From Mesorhizobium sp. AR07 (lineage in GTDB: Bacteria > Pseudomonadota > Alphaproteobacteria > Rhizobiales > Rhizobiaceae), in assembly GCF_024746815.1 (NCBI RefSeq), contig NZ_CP080527.1, positions 284,102 to 348,101 on the forward strand: 64,000 bases of DNA, given 5' to 3'. The position numbers were made by a program, and so were the translations under genes. Of this stretch, positions 63,084 through 64,000 are shown one piece after another. The notes below the pieces were generated by a model. That model was not told where the DNA came from, ran no database searches, and worked only from the letters and a program-made list of their open reading frames with translations. Numbering within the stretch: the stretch's first letter is position 1; each line of letters starts with the position of its first letter.

Positions 63084-63950
63084 GGAGCTGAAGAATATCG
63101 GTGCTTCAGTGCGCGCCCGCCTGCTGCAACTTGCCAAGGCGAGCGGTCAGAGCTTCGATCTCGTCCTGACGCGCTTTGCCCTCGAACGGCTACTCTTCCG
63201 GCTCGGCCAGTCACCACATGCGGACCGCTTCGTCCTGAAAGGCGCAATGCTGATGATGAGCTGGTTCGATGACCCCCATCGTGGCACGCGCGACCTCGAC
63301 CTGTTGGGCTTCGGGGATACTGAACCGGAGTCGATGCTGGCGACATTCCGCGAAATCCTGGCGCAGGAAGCTGCCGACGGCGTGGAATTCGACGCCGACG
63401 CACTCCGGGTCGATCGTATTCGCGAGGAACTGGAATATGGCGGATTGCGACTGCGGACCACGGCATCGATCAGCGGTGCTCGGATCAGTCTGACAATCGA
63501 TATCGGCTTTGGCGATGCGATGGTGCCAGGGGCAGAAATGCTCGACTACCCCTCCATGCTGGCGTTTCCGCGCCGCGCCTGCGCGCTTACGCGCGCGAGA
63601 CGGTCATTGCCGAGAAGTTCCAGGCGATGGTGGCGCTCGGACGCGCGAATAGCCGCATGAAGGACTTCTACGATATCTGGATTCTCAGCAAATCCTTCGA
63701 TTTCGCCGACGATAGGCTTGCGCGCGCGATCGCGGCGACGTTCGCGCGGCGCGCGACACCGATCCCTATCGACCCGCCCGATGCACTGACGCCGGCCTTC
63801 GCCAACGATGAACAAAAACAGCGTCAGTGGATCGCCTTCGTCAGAGATGTCGCGGTAAATCCGGGAAAGCTTGAAGAAGTCGTTGTTAGTTTAGCAGGAT
63901 TTCTCATGCCGCACGCTGTACAGGCCGCAATTTTAACCAGTAGTAGTTAA
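63076..63950 (+). pseudogene. abiEii: AbiEii nucleotidyltransferase toxin, one frameshift
   Basis: From ATG 63076 the frame encodes the nucleotidyltransferase core: FALERLLFRLGQ, RFVLKGAMLMMSW and GTRDLDLLGFGD (catalytic D-x-D). After SMLAFPRRA it is out of frame. The other frame continues PRLRAYARETVIAEKFQAMV, MKDFYDIWILSKSFDFADD to the normal end at 63950. The shift lies near 63570, in a CGCGCC repeat. The toxin lacks its C-terminal half unless this is a sequence error. Confidence 0.82.
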
Positions 63951-64000
63951 AAATCATAGGCCAGATATCTCAGCTATGAGGTAACTGGGGGAGGGGCGTC

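Overview
The window reads as accessory sequence from a rhizobial plasmid, most likely a symbiosis plasmid of a Mesorhizobium-like alphaproteobacterium. The strongest evidence is a complete repABC cassette (22039-25610) with three 16-bp parS palindromes and an antisense-RNA region between repB and repC. A SyrB-like regulator (4646-5335) and a type III effector of the NopD/XopD SUMO-protease family behind a tts-box-like sequence (40074-44517) support a legume symbiont. Genus level is inference.

Layout. 1-4400: a broken LysR gene, an IS3-family element and an IS91-family element. 4646-5734: SyrB-like regulator and a small unknown gene. 5842-15431: four large DNA-processing genes. An OLD ATPase/TOPRIM nuclease and a UvrD helicase (Gabija-like pair) are transcribed leftward, and an AddB-like and an AddA-like nuclease/helicase are transcribed rightward from the same 101-bp gap. 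15442-28130: the replication module. repABC lies between two diverged, inverted copies of a DUF1403-scpB pair, with a nucleotidyltransferase, a frameshifted integrase and decayed toxin-antitoxin genes on the left and antitoxin and integrase remnants on the right. 28164-33480: a frameshifted unknown gene, an intact three-gene ABC-3C-type operon (candidate conflict system) and a truncated phospholipase-D-like gene. 33481-38611: a damaged TniABQ transposon inserted in an RHE_PE00001-family gene, then group II intron and IS remnants. 38634-44517: an IS1111-group IS110 element and nopD. 44752-50508: orphan transposon-end repeats, an IS5-family element, a deletion-fused plasmid ATPase gene, a DUF3846 gene and an ispZ/yciB copy. 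50573-56440: a decayed Tn3-family transposon abutting a second TniAB copy. 56401-57501: a second RHE_PE00001 gene. 57711-62168: a ubiquitin-like conjugation cassette (Ubl, E2-like, JAB-E1 fusion) with a convergent C39/papain-like peptidase gene and a divergent XRE regulator. 62466-63950: an AbiE system with a frameshifted toxin.

Taken together, this is a plasmid backbone with several candidate defence or conflict systems and heavy transposon turnover. The 57.7-62.2 kb Ubl cassette, the 29.3-33.0 kb ABC-3C operon and the 5.8-15.4 kb nuclease-helicase quartet are intact by reading frame and are the best candidates for poorly described systems. Many neighbouring genes are broken by single-base frameshifts; some could be assembly errors, which read-level data would settle. 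No tRNA, rRNA or CRISPR array was seen.
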